64,000 nt of DNA from Bisgaard Taxon 45 (GCA_030783905.1 JAQAHH010000006.1:310001-374000), one strand, 5' to 3'; positions 20,150-29,164 are shown, counted from the stretch's first letter. A program made the numbers and translations. Notes: generated by a model not told the origin, from the letters alone.

Positions 20150-20569
20150 TTAAACGGGATAAGCACGATTTAAATCGTATTTAAATAATACGGGCGCGAT
20201 CCCAATGAGTAAAATATCTTTAAAAATAAATCCATCAAAGCCAAGCTGTGGTAGTAAGCTGACAGTGATAAGTGCGGTTAAAAAAACTAATCCACTGCCT
20301 ACTAAACCGGCTTTAGGTTGTTTAAAGCCGATCATCAAGCTGACATAAGCAAGGGTTTCGACGACACCTAATAAATAGCTTGTGTTGTACACACCAACTA
20401 GATCATACAAAAAATGTAACCAACTCGCAGAAATAATGGGTTTCAAGGCTTCTACTTCAAACTCAAACCATTTTGTATTACCAAAAACAAAAAAGAGCAG
20501 AATAACGCTAAGGCGTAAAAGGGCGATATCCAGATGGGATTGTTGGAAGTGTTGTAACCATTTTTTCAT
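20150..20569 (-). CDS. DUF417 family membrane protein (RclC/YkgB-like)
   Basis: This 139-residue protein has about four membrane segments. The segments DIALLRLSVILLFFVFGNTKWFEFEVEAL and LLGVVETLAYVSLMIGF resemble the DUF417 family of E. coli YkgB/RclC, but it is shorter because the family's central loop is missing. RclC belongs to the reactive-chlorine response in E. coli; the same role here is not shown. The gene is transcribed toward lipA. An uptake signal at 20270-20278 lies in the coding sequence. Confidence 0.7.
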   Translation of the reverse strand: MKKWLQHFQQSHLDIALLRLSVILLFFVFGNTKWFEFEVEALKPIISASWLHFLYDLVGVYNTSYLLGVVETLAYVSLMIGFKQPKAGLVGSGLVFLTALITVSLLPQLGFDGFIFKDILLIGIAPVLFKYDLNRAYPV

Positions 20570-20881
20570 GTTATTTCCTTATTATTGTGTAAATTACAGT
20601 CGTATTATTTAGACGCACATCCTAAATTTTTCTTACAGCTTGCCTGATTTATGGCGAGAAGGCATGTAACACAGTGGGCAGTCACTGAAAGCATGCATGT
20701 GTTTGACAGATTTAGAGAATGGTCAGTAAAGTGGGGGAATGGTGGCGTTTTGAAGACGAAACTAAGCAACGTTAAGCAAATATGTTGCTATTTTATGGTA
20801 CATCAACGACACACCACACAAAGAACAAAACAACATGTATTGTTTAGTAAAATACAACAGATTGAAAATAAAAGAAATTAA
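20570..20881. other. 312-base gap without a recognised gene
   Basis: The gap between the DUF417 start and the tRNA-Arg 3' end carries the DUF417 promoter region. One open frame here (20651-20881) has no family resemblance and runs into the antisense of the tRNA gene. I see no terminator or RNA gene. Confidence 0.5.
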
Positions 20882-20958
20882 TGGCACGCCCTATTGGATT
20901 CGAACCAATGACCTACGGCTTAGAAGGCCGTTGCTCTATCCAGCTGAGCTAAGGGCGC
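20882..20958 (-). tRNA. tRNA-Arg(TCT)
   Basis: The 77-base cloverleaf reads GCGCCCTTAGCTCAGCTGGA at the 5' end. The acceptor stem GCGCCCT/AGGGCGT has one G-U pair, the anticodon stem ACGGC/GCCGT encloses the loop CTTCTAA (anticodon TCT, reads AGA), the T arm contains GGTTCGAATCC, and discriminator G with CCA is encoded. It is second in a Pro-Arg tRNA operon. Confidence 0.96.
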
Positions 20959-20988
20959 ATTTCAAATGGATACGGGAGAGAAAAGAAG

Positions 20989-21065
20989 TGGTCGGCGAGA
21001 TAGGATTTGAACCTACGACCCACTGGTCCCAAACCAGTTGCGCTACCAAGCTGCGCTACTCGCCG
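20989..21065 (-). tRNA. tRNA-Pro(TGG)
   Basis: The 77-base cloverleaf has acceptor stem CGGCGAG/CTCGCCG, anticodon stem ACTGG/CCAGT with loop TTTGGGA (anticodon TGG, reads CCA), T arm AGGTTCAAATCC, discriminator A and encoded CCA. It is first in the operon, directly behind a strong promoter, and 30 bases before tRNA-Arg. Confidence 0.96.
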
Positions 21066-21078
21066 ACGAATGTGTAGC

Positions 21079-21106
21079 ATTATAGTTTTCTTTTAATTCC
21101 AGTCAA
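21079..21106 (-). promoter_or_regulatory. Promoter of the tRNA-Pro/tRNA-Arg operon
   Basis: On the minus strand TTGACT (21106-21101) and a perfect TATAAT (21084-21079) are 16 bases apart. The predicted start, about 21072, is 7 bases before the mature tRNA-Pro 5' end. Confidence 0.85.
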
Positions 21107-21223
21107 TGACTTTTTTCTATTTTTCAATCAAACGCTTAAATTTATCTCAATTTGACTTACATTTACGGACGTTTTTTGCGAGAATAGCAAACGTTTTCTT
21201 TCACGTAAATAAAGGATAAAGTC

Positions 21224-22078
21224 ATGACTGCACAAGTGATTTCTGGCACAGAACTCTCGAAAACAATTAAATCCCACGTTGCCCAAAAAATTGAAACCTA
21301 TATTCAGCAGGGCAAACGTTCACCTGGTTTAGCGGTGATTTTAGTGGGGGCCGATCCGGCTTCTCAAGTCTATGTGGGGAGTAAGCGTAAGAGTTGTGCT
21401 GAACTTGGCATCCAGTCAAAATCCTATGATTTACCTGAAACAACACAAGAAAGTGAATTATTGGCATTAATTGATGAGTTAAATGCAGATACGACAGTCG
21501 ATGGTATTTTAGTCCAATTACCGCTACCAAAGCATATTGACACCACTCAAATTATTGAGCGTATTACACCAGAAAAAGATGTGGATGGTTTTCATCCTTA
21601 CAATGTTGGGCGTCTATGTCAACGTATTCCAACTTTACGTGCTTGTACGCCTTATGGCGTGATGAAATTGCTCGAAACCACGGGGATTGATTTACACGGT
21701 AAGCATGCTGTGATTGTGGGGGCATCCAATATAGTGGGACGCCCGATGGCACTTGAGCTGTTATTGGCCGGCTGTACTGTTACAGTTACGCACCGTTTCA
21801 CAAAAGATCTTGCGCATCATGTTCGTCAAGCGGATATCCTAGTGGTTGCCGTGGGCAAACCAAGCTTTATTCCTGGTGAATGGATTAAAGCAGGTGCTGT
21901 CGTGATTGATGTGGGGATCAATCGTCAGGCAGGAAAATTAGTGGGCGATGTGGAGTATGATGTGGCACTTGAAAAAGCAGGCTATATTACGCCTGTTCCA
22001 GGTGGTGTAGGCCCCATGACGGTCGCGATGCTAATGTTTAATACCTTATCCGCTTATGAAATGAAAATAGCATCTTAG
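21224..22078 (+). CDS. folD: Bifunctional methylene-THF dehydrogenase/methenyl-THF cyclohydrolase
   Basis: The 284-residue product is Fol[15 protein letters not shown] with the catalytic Lys, [29 protein letters not shown], the NADP-binding block [14 protein letters not shown], and [14 protein letters not shown] at the C-terminus. It interconverts 5,10-methylene- and 10-formyl-THF for purine and fMet-tRNA synthesis. RBS AAAGGATAAAGTC. It appears monocistronic. Confidence 0.97.
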   Translation: MTAQVISGTELSKTIKSHVAQKIETYIQQGKRSPGLAVILVGADPASQVYVGSKRKSCAELGIQSKSYDLPETTQESELLALIDELNADTTVDGILVQLPLPKHIDTTQIIERITPEKDVDGFHPYNVGRLCQRIPTLRACTPYGVMKLLETTGIDLHGKHAVIVGASNIVGRPMALELLLAGCTVTVTHRFTKDLAHHVRQADILVVAVGKPSFIPGEWIKAGAVVIDVGINRQAGKLVGDVEYDVALEKAGYITPVPGGVGPMTVAMLMFNTLSAYEMKIAS

Positions 22079-22088
22079 CATTGGTGTA

Positions 22089-22130
22089 GAAAAGTGCGGT
22101 TGAATTTGCGTAAACTTCCCCGCACTTTTC
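22089..22130 (+). terminator. Inverted uptake-signal pair after folD
   Basis: GAAAAGTGCGG and CCGCACTTTTC form an 11-bp stem with a loop of about 19 bases. It is the last uptake signal before 30851, marking the left edge of a stretch without signals. Confidence 0.75.
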
Positions 22131-22205
22131 GCGATAGAGGAGTTGTTGATTTTTTGTTCCTGTTGATCTAAATTTAATCAGCGCTTAGATCAAGAGGGCA
22201 TTATT

Positions 22206-23339
22206 ATGCAAACTTCCTTGTCTTCTTCTCAACCTAAAAAGATTGCGCTTGCTTTGTCTGGTGGCGGGATTCGCGCCATGGTATTCCATCTTGGGGTACT
22301 AAGTTATTTAGCAGAGCAACAGCGCCTAGAAGAAATTACCCATATTTCCACTGTATCTGGTGGGAGCCTGATTATGGGGTTAATTTTTCAACATGCCAAT
22401 ATGAAATGGCCGACCTCTCAACAATTCCTCAATTTTATACGCCCTCAAATTAAACGTTTATTGTGTGAAAAAAGTTTGATGGCGGGATCATTAAAACAGT
22501 TCCTTAATCCGTTGAATTTAAAACATCTGTTTTCGCGTGCGCATATTTTGTCAAAAGCCATTCAAGAAGAATGGGGTATAGGTTGTGATCTTCAGGAACT
22601 CCCCGAACACCCCGAATGGAGTATTAATGCTACGGTAGGGGAAACAGGTAAGCGCTTCCGCTTTAAGAAAAACGATCTTGGTGATTATGATTCTGGCTAT
22701 TGTAAGACAATTGAACACGCTTTTCCGTTATGTGATGCGATGGCAATCTCTGCTGCATTTCCTGTCGGTATTGGGCCTTTGGCAATCGAGAGCCAAAAAT
22801 TCATTTGGTATAAACGTAAGTGGAATGAACCACCTGAAATGGCAAAACCAATCACCTTAAGACATAAGCAGTTACATCTTTATGATGGTGGCGTTTACGA
22901 TAATTTAGGTTTGGAAGGCTTTTTTGATATTGCTCAACAAGAGAAAAAAGCAAAACTCAGCGAGGATACTCTTTTGATTGTTTCTGATGCTGGCTCCCCG
23001 CTTGACGAACAAGTACCGAGTTTATACAAACTCGTCACACGTTTTATGCATCTCATTGATATTATTTACAATCAGAACCGATCCTTAAGAGTACGTAGCC
23101 TTGTGGCTTATCTACGCCGACATAAAAACAGAGGTGTTTATTTACCGATTAAAACCAAGATTCCTCAATCTAATGGGGCAGACGAGTTCGCTATGCAGTT
23201 TCCAACTAGCCTACAAAAACTCAGTGAAGAAGAGTTCGATAAACTGTATCAACACGGCTATAACGTTTGCCGTAAGTATTATTTCTTTATTGCAGATGAG
23301 AATATTGGCTCAGGTAAATCGGCTATGGATATTTTTTAG
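22206..23339 (+). CDS. Patatin-like phospholipase family protein
   Basis: The 377-residue product has the patatin oxyanion motif SGGGIRA (18-24), a nucleophile region STVSGGS (Ser51, with Thr in place of the first Gly of GxSxG) and the catalytic Asp in LYDGGVYDNLG (Asp227). HAFPLCDAMAISAAFP is typical of bacterial patatins. It lacks a signal peptide, so it should act in the cytoplasm on phospholipids or other acyl esters. It stands at the left edge of the accessory region. Patatins serve as effectors in some antiphage systems (CapV), but no cyclase is encoded nearby, so that role is only a possibility. Confidence 0.85.
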   Translation: MQTSLSSSQPKKIALALSGGGIRAMVFHLGVLSYLAEQQRLEEITHISTVSGGSLIMGLIFQHANMKWPTSQQFLNFIRPQIKRLLCEKSLMAGSLKQFLNPLNLKHLFSRAHILSKAIQEEWGIGCDLQELPEHPEWSINATVGETGKRFRFKKNDLGDYDSGYCKTIEHAFPLCDAMAISAAFPVGIGPLAIESQKFIWYKRKWNEPPEMAKPITLRHKQLHLYDGGVYDNLGLEGFFDIAQQEKKAKLSEDTLLIVSDAGSPLDEQVPSLYKLVTRFMHLIDIIYNQNRSLRVRSLVAYLRRHKNRGVYLPIKTKIPQSNGADEFAMQFPTSLQKLSEEEFDKLYQHGYNVCRKYYFFIADENIGSGKSAMDIF

Positions 23340-23419
23340 TCAAGATATACACTGGATTCAGAGATGAAGGGAAGATGTTGAATATGTATCTGCGCATCTA
23401 GCTGATTTATTGAAATAAA

Positions 23420-23447
23420 CCCTAACAATGTTAGGGGGTGTTTTTTT
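23420..23447 (+). terminator. Terminator after the patatin gene
   Basis: CCCTAAC (23420-23426) pairs with GTTAGGG (23430-23436) over a 3-base loop, followed by GGTGTTTTTTT. Confidence 0.85.
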
Positions 23448-23706
23448 ATGATTAGAATGGCTGTTTCTATACTATTAGCGGATGTAAATTATAAAACACT
23501 TTTAAATCAAACAATTAAATGCAACATTTCGTTTTTCTATTATAAAGTAATGTAAAAATAAAGTGTAAAGGCTAGATTTTATTTTTACACAATGTACTTA
23601 CTATAAGATACCAAACAGATAATATTTTTCCATAAAGTTATTAAGTTGATTATGTCATTTTTACATTTATTGACCATAGTTGCTTAATCTGATCATCTGC
23701 CTTATT
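23448..23706. other. A+T-rich gap with a 12-bp inverted repeat
   Basis: No gene is seen. TGTAAAAATAAA (23551-23562) is the exact reverse complement of TTTATTTTTACA (23578-23589), with 15 bases between. It could be a protein-binding or recombination site, or a hairpin; nothing else supports a choice. Confidence 0.45.
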
Positions 23707-24023
23707 CTACTTCCACCTCTTTCTAATATCTTTCAACTTCGATAACTCTTTCACCAATCTTGGTGCATCATCTAGGCTGATGACGAACGTCCAGAGATAA
23801 GTAATCACCGCATAAATATGTTTTGCAGTGATACCTTGTTTTAGGGTTAAAACGCGTGAGCGTAACATCGAATATGTGGGCAACACATCAAGCCTGCAAG
23901 GGTGGAAATGCTTAATTTTCTGCTAATTTCCTTGGTTTTCGTTGTTGCCCTGCCATCGTGAGTTTAACCCCTGATATAATGGTGACAATCGGCACATTCA
24001 ATCACTCGAGTGTTTTGGAGAGG
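23707..24023 (-). pseudogene. Decayed coding remnants of unknown family downstream of the avs-like gene
   Basis: Three short minus-strand open pieces in different frames read like real protein: NTRVIECADCHHYIRG ending at 23964, MAGQQRKPRKLAEN (23956-23915), and 71 codons without a Met start (23922-23707) containing LDVLPTYSMLRSRVLTLKQG and ending SLDDAPRLVKELSKLKDIRK. The CxxCHH piece resembles a zinc-binding segment. I do not recognise the parent gene. The frame breaks suggest an old, inactivated accessory gene or genes. Confidence 0.4.
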
Positions 24024-24038
24024 CTAACAAGAAGGCGT

Positions 24039-27000
24039 TTATTGCTCAGCTCCCCAATGTTGAATCTCCTGAATGTTATTTGAAATATCACCTTTTACTT
24101 GTTGATTTTGACCATGCAGATAATAAACTCCCGAAAGCTCTTGTAAAAATTTACTTTGTGTATAAGCATTTTTCTCACCCAAAACAGTCCAAATCAATTT
24201 TAATTTATGTTCTTTTAAAAAGGTTAGGAATTCATCCTTTTTAACCAATAAGCTATTTTGAAATTTATCATTTATCTGTGGATTGAAACAAATTACATTA
24301 TTTTGTAAATCAACCCAATAACCATCTTTAATGGAATTCTGCATTTTCATTCCGTGATAAATTATCGGGTTAGGTATGTAAAATGAAATGCCATCATTGC
24401 CATAAGTAGATTCCCAAAAGTGGAAATCCACACTCGGTATCACTTTAAATAAAGGTAGTTCACTACCTCCATATCTAGCAATTTCTTTCCATTCATTGAA
24501 TGTGTTTTTAGTAAAAAATTGATTAATATCAGTCTGATAATGGTTATTACCTTCTGGCATCCATCTTCCCATAAAATCTTGTTGTGCCAACCAATTTTTT
24601 GCTTTTGAATATTGAGAGTTTTTAACTAAATAACTGCGTATTTGCAACCATTTTTGAGTCTTATAAGTTTCTTTTTGCCCAAATTTTATCAATTCACGAA
24701 AATCATCGTGTCTTTCTAAAACAAGCCATTTTTCACCATTAATCGTCAATTCCAGTAGATTGCCAATATCAGGAAAATCATTATTCTGCACCCAATCATC
24801 AATCAATTCATTATCTTGAAAAGTAAAATAATGTTTGGTTTTGCATTGTTCTTGATTTTTGTATTGAGAAAATATATTGATTCTGGTTGGTGGTGAAATT
24901 TTAATTTGAGTTTTAGGTAAATAAAAATCATCTAAATTTCTTACATAGTCACGCTCTGATTTATCATTGTATCTATTAACAAATGCAGGGAAATTGTCCA
25001 TCACTCTTGCTAAAATTTCATATAAAGCTAACCATTGATATTTTTTGCCGATTCTCTCAACTTTGGGAACATCTCTTTGCCAATATCTTGAACGGGTTTC
25101 CTTGTCAAATTCAAGATGCTTTTTATCATCATAACCAAATTGTTCAAAAATCATTTGGCAAGCATAATTACTTAATAAATCAACATTAATAATATTGCCA
25201 AATTTATGACTTTTCCAATGACGGAATTTAGCTTCAAAAGTATATCTGCCAAAATCACCATATTCACACATACCACGACCATACTCCGTTGTCATTGAAC
25301 GGATAATTATTCTTTGCCCATTAGAGTGATATTTTTTATCAATCTCTTCATTGGTTGGTAAACTGTCAGGAAATGAACTTCTATATGGTGGTGCAATTCT
25401 TACTTTGATTAACTCAACATTATCTGATGAATAATCATCTTTTTGTAGAGAATACTCAATAATATGGCGAGCATAATCACGAACCAAAACATTAGGGTAA
25501 ATTTCTTCTGTTTCAGATTTATTAAATATTTGATTATCTATCTCTACTGCAAGTGATTTTAAATAGGATAAGTTTTCTGAATAGACGACAGCTCCGTGAA
25601 TGGCAGATAAAATACCTTCCATCACATAAGGATCATTAACTGCATTAAATTCTTTAAATAATTCTAATGCGATTTCCAATCTATTCCATAATAAATGAGC
25701 AAGCGCATTGATATACTTATTTCTACTTTGTTTGTCGGTAGAAGTGAATAGCCAACTGACAGCAATTGCACCCAACAATAATGCTTCGGGTTCAATGTTT
25801 TCTTGTCCACTTGATTTATGACACCAAGTCAATAATCTATCAATTGCAGGGCATTGATAAGATTCCAATGCAATAAAAGCAGTCCAAACCTCATCCCTAT
25901 CCGCCAAAGAAAAAGAATGCAGCTTGTTATGTAAATACTTTATATTTAATGGGTGATCAATTTCAGTAGCAAGTTGATACAAAACATTAGTCCAAGCTGC
26001 TTGATTAAAATATTGATGATTATTAAGAAACTGTTGCAATTTTTGCATATTGATTGTTTCAGGTGGCCTCCAAAAGAGATTCTCCACAATAATATCAAAC
26101 CAAAACAAATCTTTTGAACAATCAAACAATTCAAATAATTCAAAATCAAATCGTTCAGGTAATAATACGCTCAAGGCTTCCCAAATACCCCTGTCATAAC
26201 TAACTCTGTTATATAGGACTTTTCCTTTTTCGGTATTTAACCATTGAACAAAATTATCTTTATTGTTGATTTTTTTTAAAATTAAATTAGCTTTTTGGTA
26301 ATCTCCAATTCTTTCATAGTTAAAATAAATATATTCTTCATCTTTACTATAATAGGAGTAAGAGTTTTTACTGATGACATTTTCTTTAATTAAGTAATCA
26401 AGAAATCTTTTGGCATCTGATTCTGCAATGTCTTCTATTAACTCATCACTAACTTTTCTTTTAGCTGTAAGATAATCCAAACTATCTTTATTTTCTTCCA
26501 ATTGTAATTGTGCAATTACATTAATTGCTCTATGAACCAAATGAGCTCCAGTATCTTGTTCAATTTGTTCACAAATGCGTTTTTCAACACCATCTAAATA
26601 GGATTTTACAATGTAATTAAATCCCTTATGACCTTTTGGAATACTGGTTTCCCCTTGATACTTTAAAGATTCACAAAATAATTTTAAATACAATGGATTA
26701 GAAAATTCTGGATTAAGTAAAGGAATGCTAGGTAATTGTAATCCGTAGTAAGGGAAAAATATTTGAATGGCTTCAAATTCGTTATCCATAAATCCTGTGT
26801 GTTTGACATAACATAATTTTTCTTTATTTTTTACATTTAATTGATTAAAAACAATATCTTGATAACTGTCTCGTACACTCAGAACCAGCCCAATATTTGG
26901 ATATTGACTTACTAATTCAATCAATCCATTGAGTTGGTTATTCCACAAAGATTTTCCTTCTCCTTCATTTAAAGCATCTATAGCTAAGATAACACGCTCT

Positions 27001-28205
27001 TTTTGCATTTCACCTATACTATTCAAAGCAGATAAAAAAACATCAGGCGTTATATTATTGAGATTTAATTGTTTGAAAATTTGGTTACAAACATTAGACT
27101 TCTCAGTAAAATCTTGACCTAATAACAATAGGGCATACTTTCCAGAATCTTGACTCTTTTGGACAAAATCTCCTAACAAATGAGATTTTCCACTACCAGC
27201 CGGCCCAGTTAAGACAAGCACTTTACCATTAAATAACGATAGTTTAGATGAGTTTAATAGCTGAATAATGTCTTCTAAACCATTGATCAAATTTCTAAAA
27301 TGAGAGTAGTCATTATTACTGATTTTTTCTTTGTTTAAACTATTTTTGGAAAGATCTTCAAGATATTTTGTCAATTCATTAATTTTTTGAGTTATCAGAT
27401 GGACGTCAATAGTTGTTTCCAAGTCATCAATATTTAATAAATTAAGTTTATTAATTAAAATTTCATATACGGGTTTAAAATACTTACCCAACTCTTTATA
27501 GAGAGAAAGATATTTGTATTGTTCTTTAATCCTTATTAATAATTTATGAAATTCATTATTCAGATGTTCTTTAAAAATAGAAGTTCTTGCTAAGCCTTCT
27601 AATTGCATTGCTATAGGTAAATCAACATTGATTTCAGGTGTATAACGCACACCAAGATTGTTAATAGCTTGTTTATTGTATTGTTTAAACCATTTATCTG
27701 ATAACTCATCATCGTTAAACCAAAAGAATATTTTCCCTGCATTTTCAGGTTTTGACAACAAATCAGATAATTCAAAACTTCCCCAAAATTCAAATTCTAT
27801 TTCACACCCCTGTGATTGAGCAAAGTCTTTCCATTTTTGGGTATGCTCCTCCCATTTTGTAAGAAATGATCTATTTCCAGATACATTCGCGTTTGCTCTA
27901 TCGGTTGCGACACAAACATAGTATTTTGTAAGTTGCGGGTAATTTTTTAAAGATTCCTTAAAAGAATCTTCAATTTGTTGCCATTGTGATGATGAAAATG
28001 AACCCAAAAAATATTTGGCTTGCCATCCATATAACGAGCCATCTGAAAATTTACACATTGCTTCAATGCCGCCATCAGGAGCAGAAATTCTAGTAAATTT
28101 TCCTTTTGATTGAAATTCTTTGTGTGCTAATTGGCATACTAGTTCTTCAAAAGCATTATTTTGAGAACCTTTTAAAGATTTGATATTCTCCCATCTAATA
28201 GACAT
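24039..28205 (-). CDS. Large nuclease-STAND NTPase, Avs-like antiphage protein (putative)
   Basis: The 1388-residue product reads as an N-terminal Mrr-like PD-(D/E)XK nuclease (about 1-165), with FEELV near 19-23, PDGGIEA (Asp44, Glu48) and GWQAKYF (Gln62, Lys64). A helical linker follows (about 190-320). The P-loop NTPase has Walker A GPAGSGKS (334-341), Walker B VILAIDALNEGEG (405-417), a sensor-like VLSVRDSY, and EFSNPLYLKLFCESL (500-514), typical of NACHT/STAND proteins. The remaining 750 residues are a helix-rich C-terminal region with ERIGKKYQW at 1050-1058. This order (nuclease, STAND, long sensor) is that of Avs proteins, which detect phage terminase or portal proteins and then cut DNA. 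The exact Avs type is not assigned. The gene is visibly A+T-rich, has no uptake signals, and lies next to decayed recombinase genes. RBS AGGATAATATAAAA is weak. Confidence 0.8.
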   Translation of the reverse strand: MSIRWENIKSLKGSQNNAFEELVCQLAHKEFQSKGKFTRISAPDGGIEAMCKFSDGSLYGWQAKYFLGSFSSSQWQQIEDSFKESLKNYPQLTKYYVCVATDRANANVSGNRSFLTKWEEHTQKWKDFAQSQGCEIEFEFWGSFELSDLLSKPENAGKIFFWFNDDELSDKWFKQYNKQAINNLGVRYTPEINVDLPIAMQLEGLARTSIFKEHLNNEFHKLLIRIKEQYKYLSLYKELGKYFKPVYEILINKLNLLNIDDLETTIDVHLITQKINELTKYLEDLSKNSLNKEKISNNDYSHFRNLINGLEDIIQLLNSSKLSLFNGKVLVLTGPAGSGKSHLLGDFVQKSQDSGKYALLLLGQDFTEKSNVCNQIFKQLNLNNITPDVFLSALNSIGEMQKERVILAIDALNEGEGKSLWNNQLNGLIELVSQYPNIGLVLSVRDSYQDIVFNQLNVKNKEKLCYVKHTGFMDNEFEAIQIFFPYYGLQLPSIPLLNPEFSNPLYLKLFCESLKYQGETSIPKGHKGFNYIVKSYLDGVEKRICEQIEQDTGAHLVHRAINVIAQLQLEENKDSLDYLTAKRKVSDELIEDIAESDAKRFLDYLIKENVISKNSYSYYSKDEEYIYFNYERIGDYQKANLILKKINNKDNFVQWLNTEKGKVLYNRVSYDRGIWEALSVLLPERFDFELFELFDCSKDLFWFDIIVENLFWRPPETINMQKLQQFLNNHQYFNQAAWTNVLYQLATEIDHPLNIKYLHNKLHSFSLADRDEVWTAFIALESYQCPAIDRLLTWCHKSSGQENIEPEALLLGAIAVSWLFTSTDKQSRNKYINALAHLLWNRLEIALELFKEFNAVNDPYVMEGILSAIHGAVVYSENLSYLKSLAVEIDNQIFNKSETEEIYPNVLVRDYARHIIEYSLQKDDYSSDNVELIKVRIAPPYRSSFPDSLPTNEEIDKKYHSNGQRIIIRSMTTEYGRGMCEYGDFGRYTFEAKFRHWKSHKFGNIINVDLLSNYACQMIFEQFGYDDKKHLEFDKETRSRYWQRDVPKVERIGKKYQWLALYEILARVMDNFPAFVNRYNDKSERDYVRNLDDFYLPKTQIKISPPTRINIFSQYKNQEQCKTKHYFTFQDNELIDDWVQNNDFPDIGNLLELTINGEKWLVLERHDDFRELIKFGQKETYKTQKWLQIRSYLVKNSQYSKAKNWLAQQDFMGRWMPEGNNHYQTDINQFFTKNTFNEWKEIARYGGSELPLFKVIPSVDFHFWESTYGNDGISFYIPNPIIYHGMKMQNSIKDGYWVDLQNNVICFNPQINDKFQNSLLVKKDEFLTFLKEHKLKLIWTVLGEKNAYTQSKFLQELSGVYYLHGQNQQVKGDISNNIQEIQHWGAEQ

Positions 28206-28496
28206 TTTTATATTATCCTAAGTGAATTTTATATATTTATGAATATGAGGCTCTTTAAATATATTTTAAGTTATTTGCAATATTCATTTCCAAATAGTTG
28301 ACTTGCCCCTAAATTTATACTGAACTTTAACAAGCATACATTAAAATCATTTACTGTTTGGAAAAGTTAATTTAAGTGGAGAAAGCACGTACTCACCGGG
28401 CATTTGTAATAATGAAGTATTTGTGATTTCACTATATTTCTAAGAACTTAATTTTAGTTTTTTTATATGTATTAATATTCATTCTAGGTTACTTAT
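28206..28496. other. A+T-rich upstream region of the avs-like gene
   Basis: This 291-base gap should hold the promoter of the minus-strand avs-like gene; TTGCAA and A+T-rich hexamers occur near 28280 but no spacing is convincing. No gene is seen. Confidence 0.4.
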
Positions 28497-28806
28497 CTAG
28501 TGTTCTGATACCCCTATTCTATAGCGCTCTTTAGATTTATTAAATTGCTCAGTTAATTGAGTGTTAGGCTGTTTTAACATTTCTAAAGAAAACTATAAAC
28601 CTTTAATACAAACAAGCTCTTTACATGTTTCACTATCACTATAACGAGAACATGGAGATATTGCATAATCATGTTCACAAGTACCTATTTCTGTTACCAT
28701 TGTGCTTCCAATTCTATCTTTACCTAAGTCGATAGGTAAAGGGAAGACTTAAATGATTTTTATCTAATATTGAAGTATTCTCAGGAATGAGTAAATCTCT
28801 AGCTGA
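28497..28806 (-). pseudogene. Remnant of a Cys-rich companion of mobile-island recombinases (C-terminal part)
   Basis: Two adjacent minus-strand frames join across one extra base at 28731: codons 28806-28732 read SARDLLIPENTSILDK...SLPFTY, and codons 28730-28497 read DLGKDRIGSTMVTEIGT, CEHDYAISPCSRYSD, CKELVCIKGL, then an internal TAG and 31 more codons ending ERYRIGVSEH. The pattern CxHDY-x3-PC-x8-C-x4-C-x-KG resembles, from memory, large proteins encoded beside tyrosine recombinases in mobile defence islands. The frameshift, internal stop and missing N-terminus make it a pseudogene. Family naming is from memory. Confidence 0.55.
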
Positions 28807-28905
28807 CTAACTTTTCTTCTTCATATTCTATGATTAAGCTTTATTATCTGCAACTCTATCTCTTCCTACACAAATGGCTCACTTTTTGGTTTTATTGATA
28901 ATATT

Positions 28906-29010
28906 TTATGATTTTTTAGGTCTTGACTCTTTCATTAGCGTAAGTAATTTCGTGAATTTTTCGATATATTCGTTAGATACACGAATTACTTTAGATAGAA
29001 ATAATATGTA
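28906..29010 (-). pseudogene. Short coding remnant between recombinase pieces
   Basis: A 34-codon open piece without a Met start reads SKVIRVSNEYIEKFTKLLTL and ends MKESRPKKS. It lies between the recombinase-like and Cys-rich remnants on the same strand and may be part of either. It is too short to classify. Confidence 0.4.
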
Positions 29011-29164
29011 TTATGAAAGAGTAGTTGGTATATTATATTAGTGACTTAGAGGTATTGATGAATAAATATTAATAAATTGATCTTTGCATTTTATTAAAAC
29101 TATTTTTTATAGTATTTATATTCTTTTTGTTTTTTACATTTATACTCATATGTTGAATAAGTGA
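29011..29164. other. A+T-rich DNA inside the decayed module
   Basis: No open frame of interest. It probably represents further decayed recombinase sequence, now too degraded to read. Confidence 0.3.

Noticed and set aside
20651-20881. A 76-codon plus-strand frame upstream of the tRNA genes
   Set aside because: It has no recognisable family, an unconvincing start, and ends at the tRNA gene.
20835-21077. An 80-codon plus-strand frame reading GTPYWIRTNDLRLRR and GEIGFEPTTHWSQTS
   Set aside because: It is the antisense translation of tRNA-Arg and tRNA-Pro, a common false gene in databases.
22206-28205. Patatin plus large protein as a CBASS operon
   Set aside because: The genes converge and no CD-NTase (cyclase) or accessory cap gene is encoded in the window.
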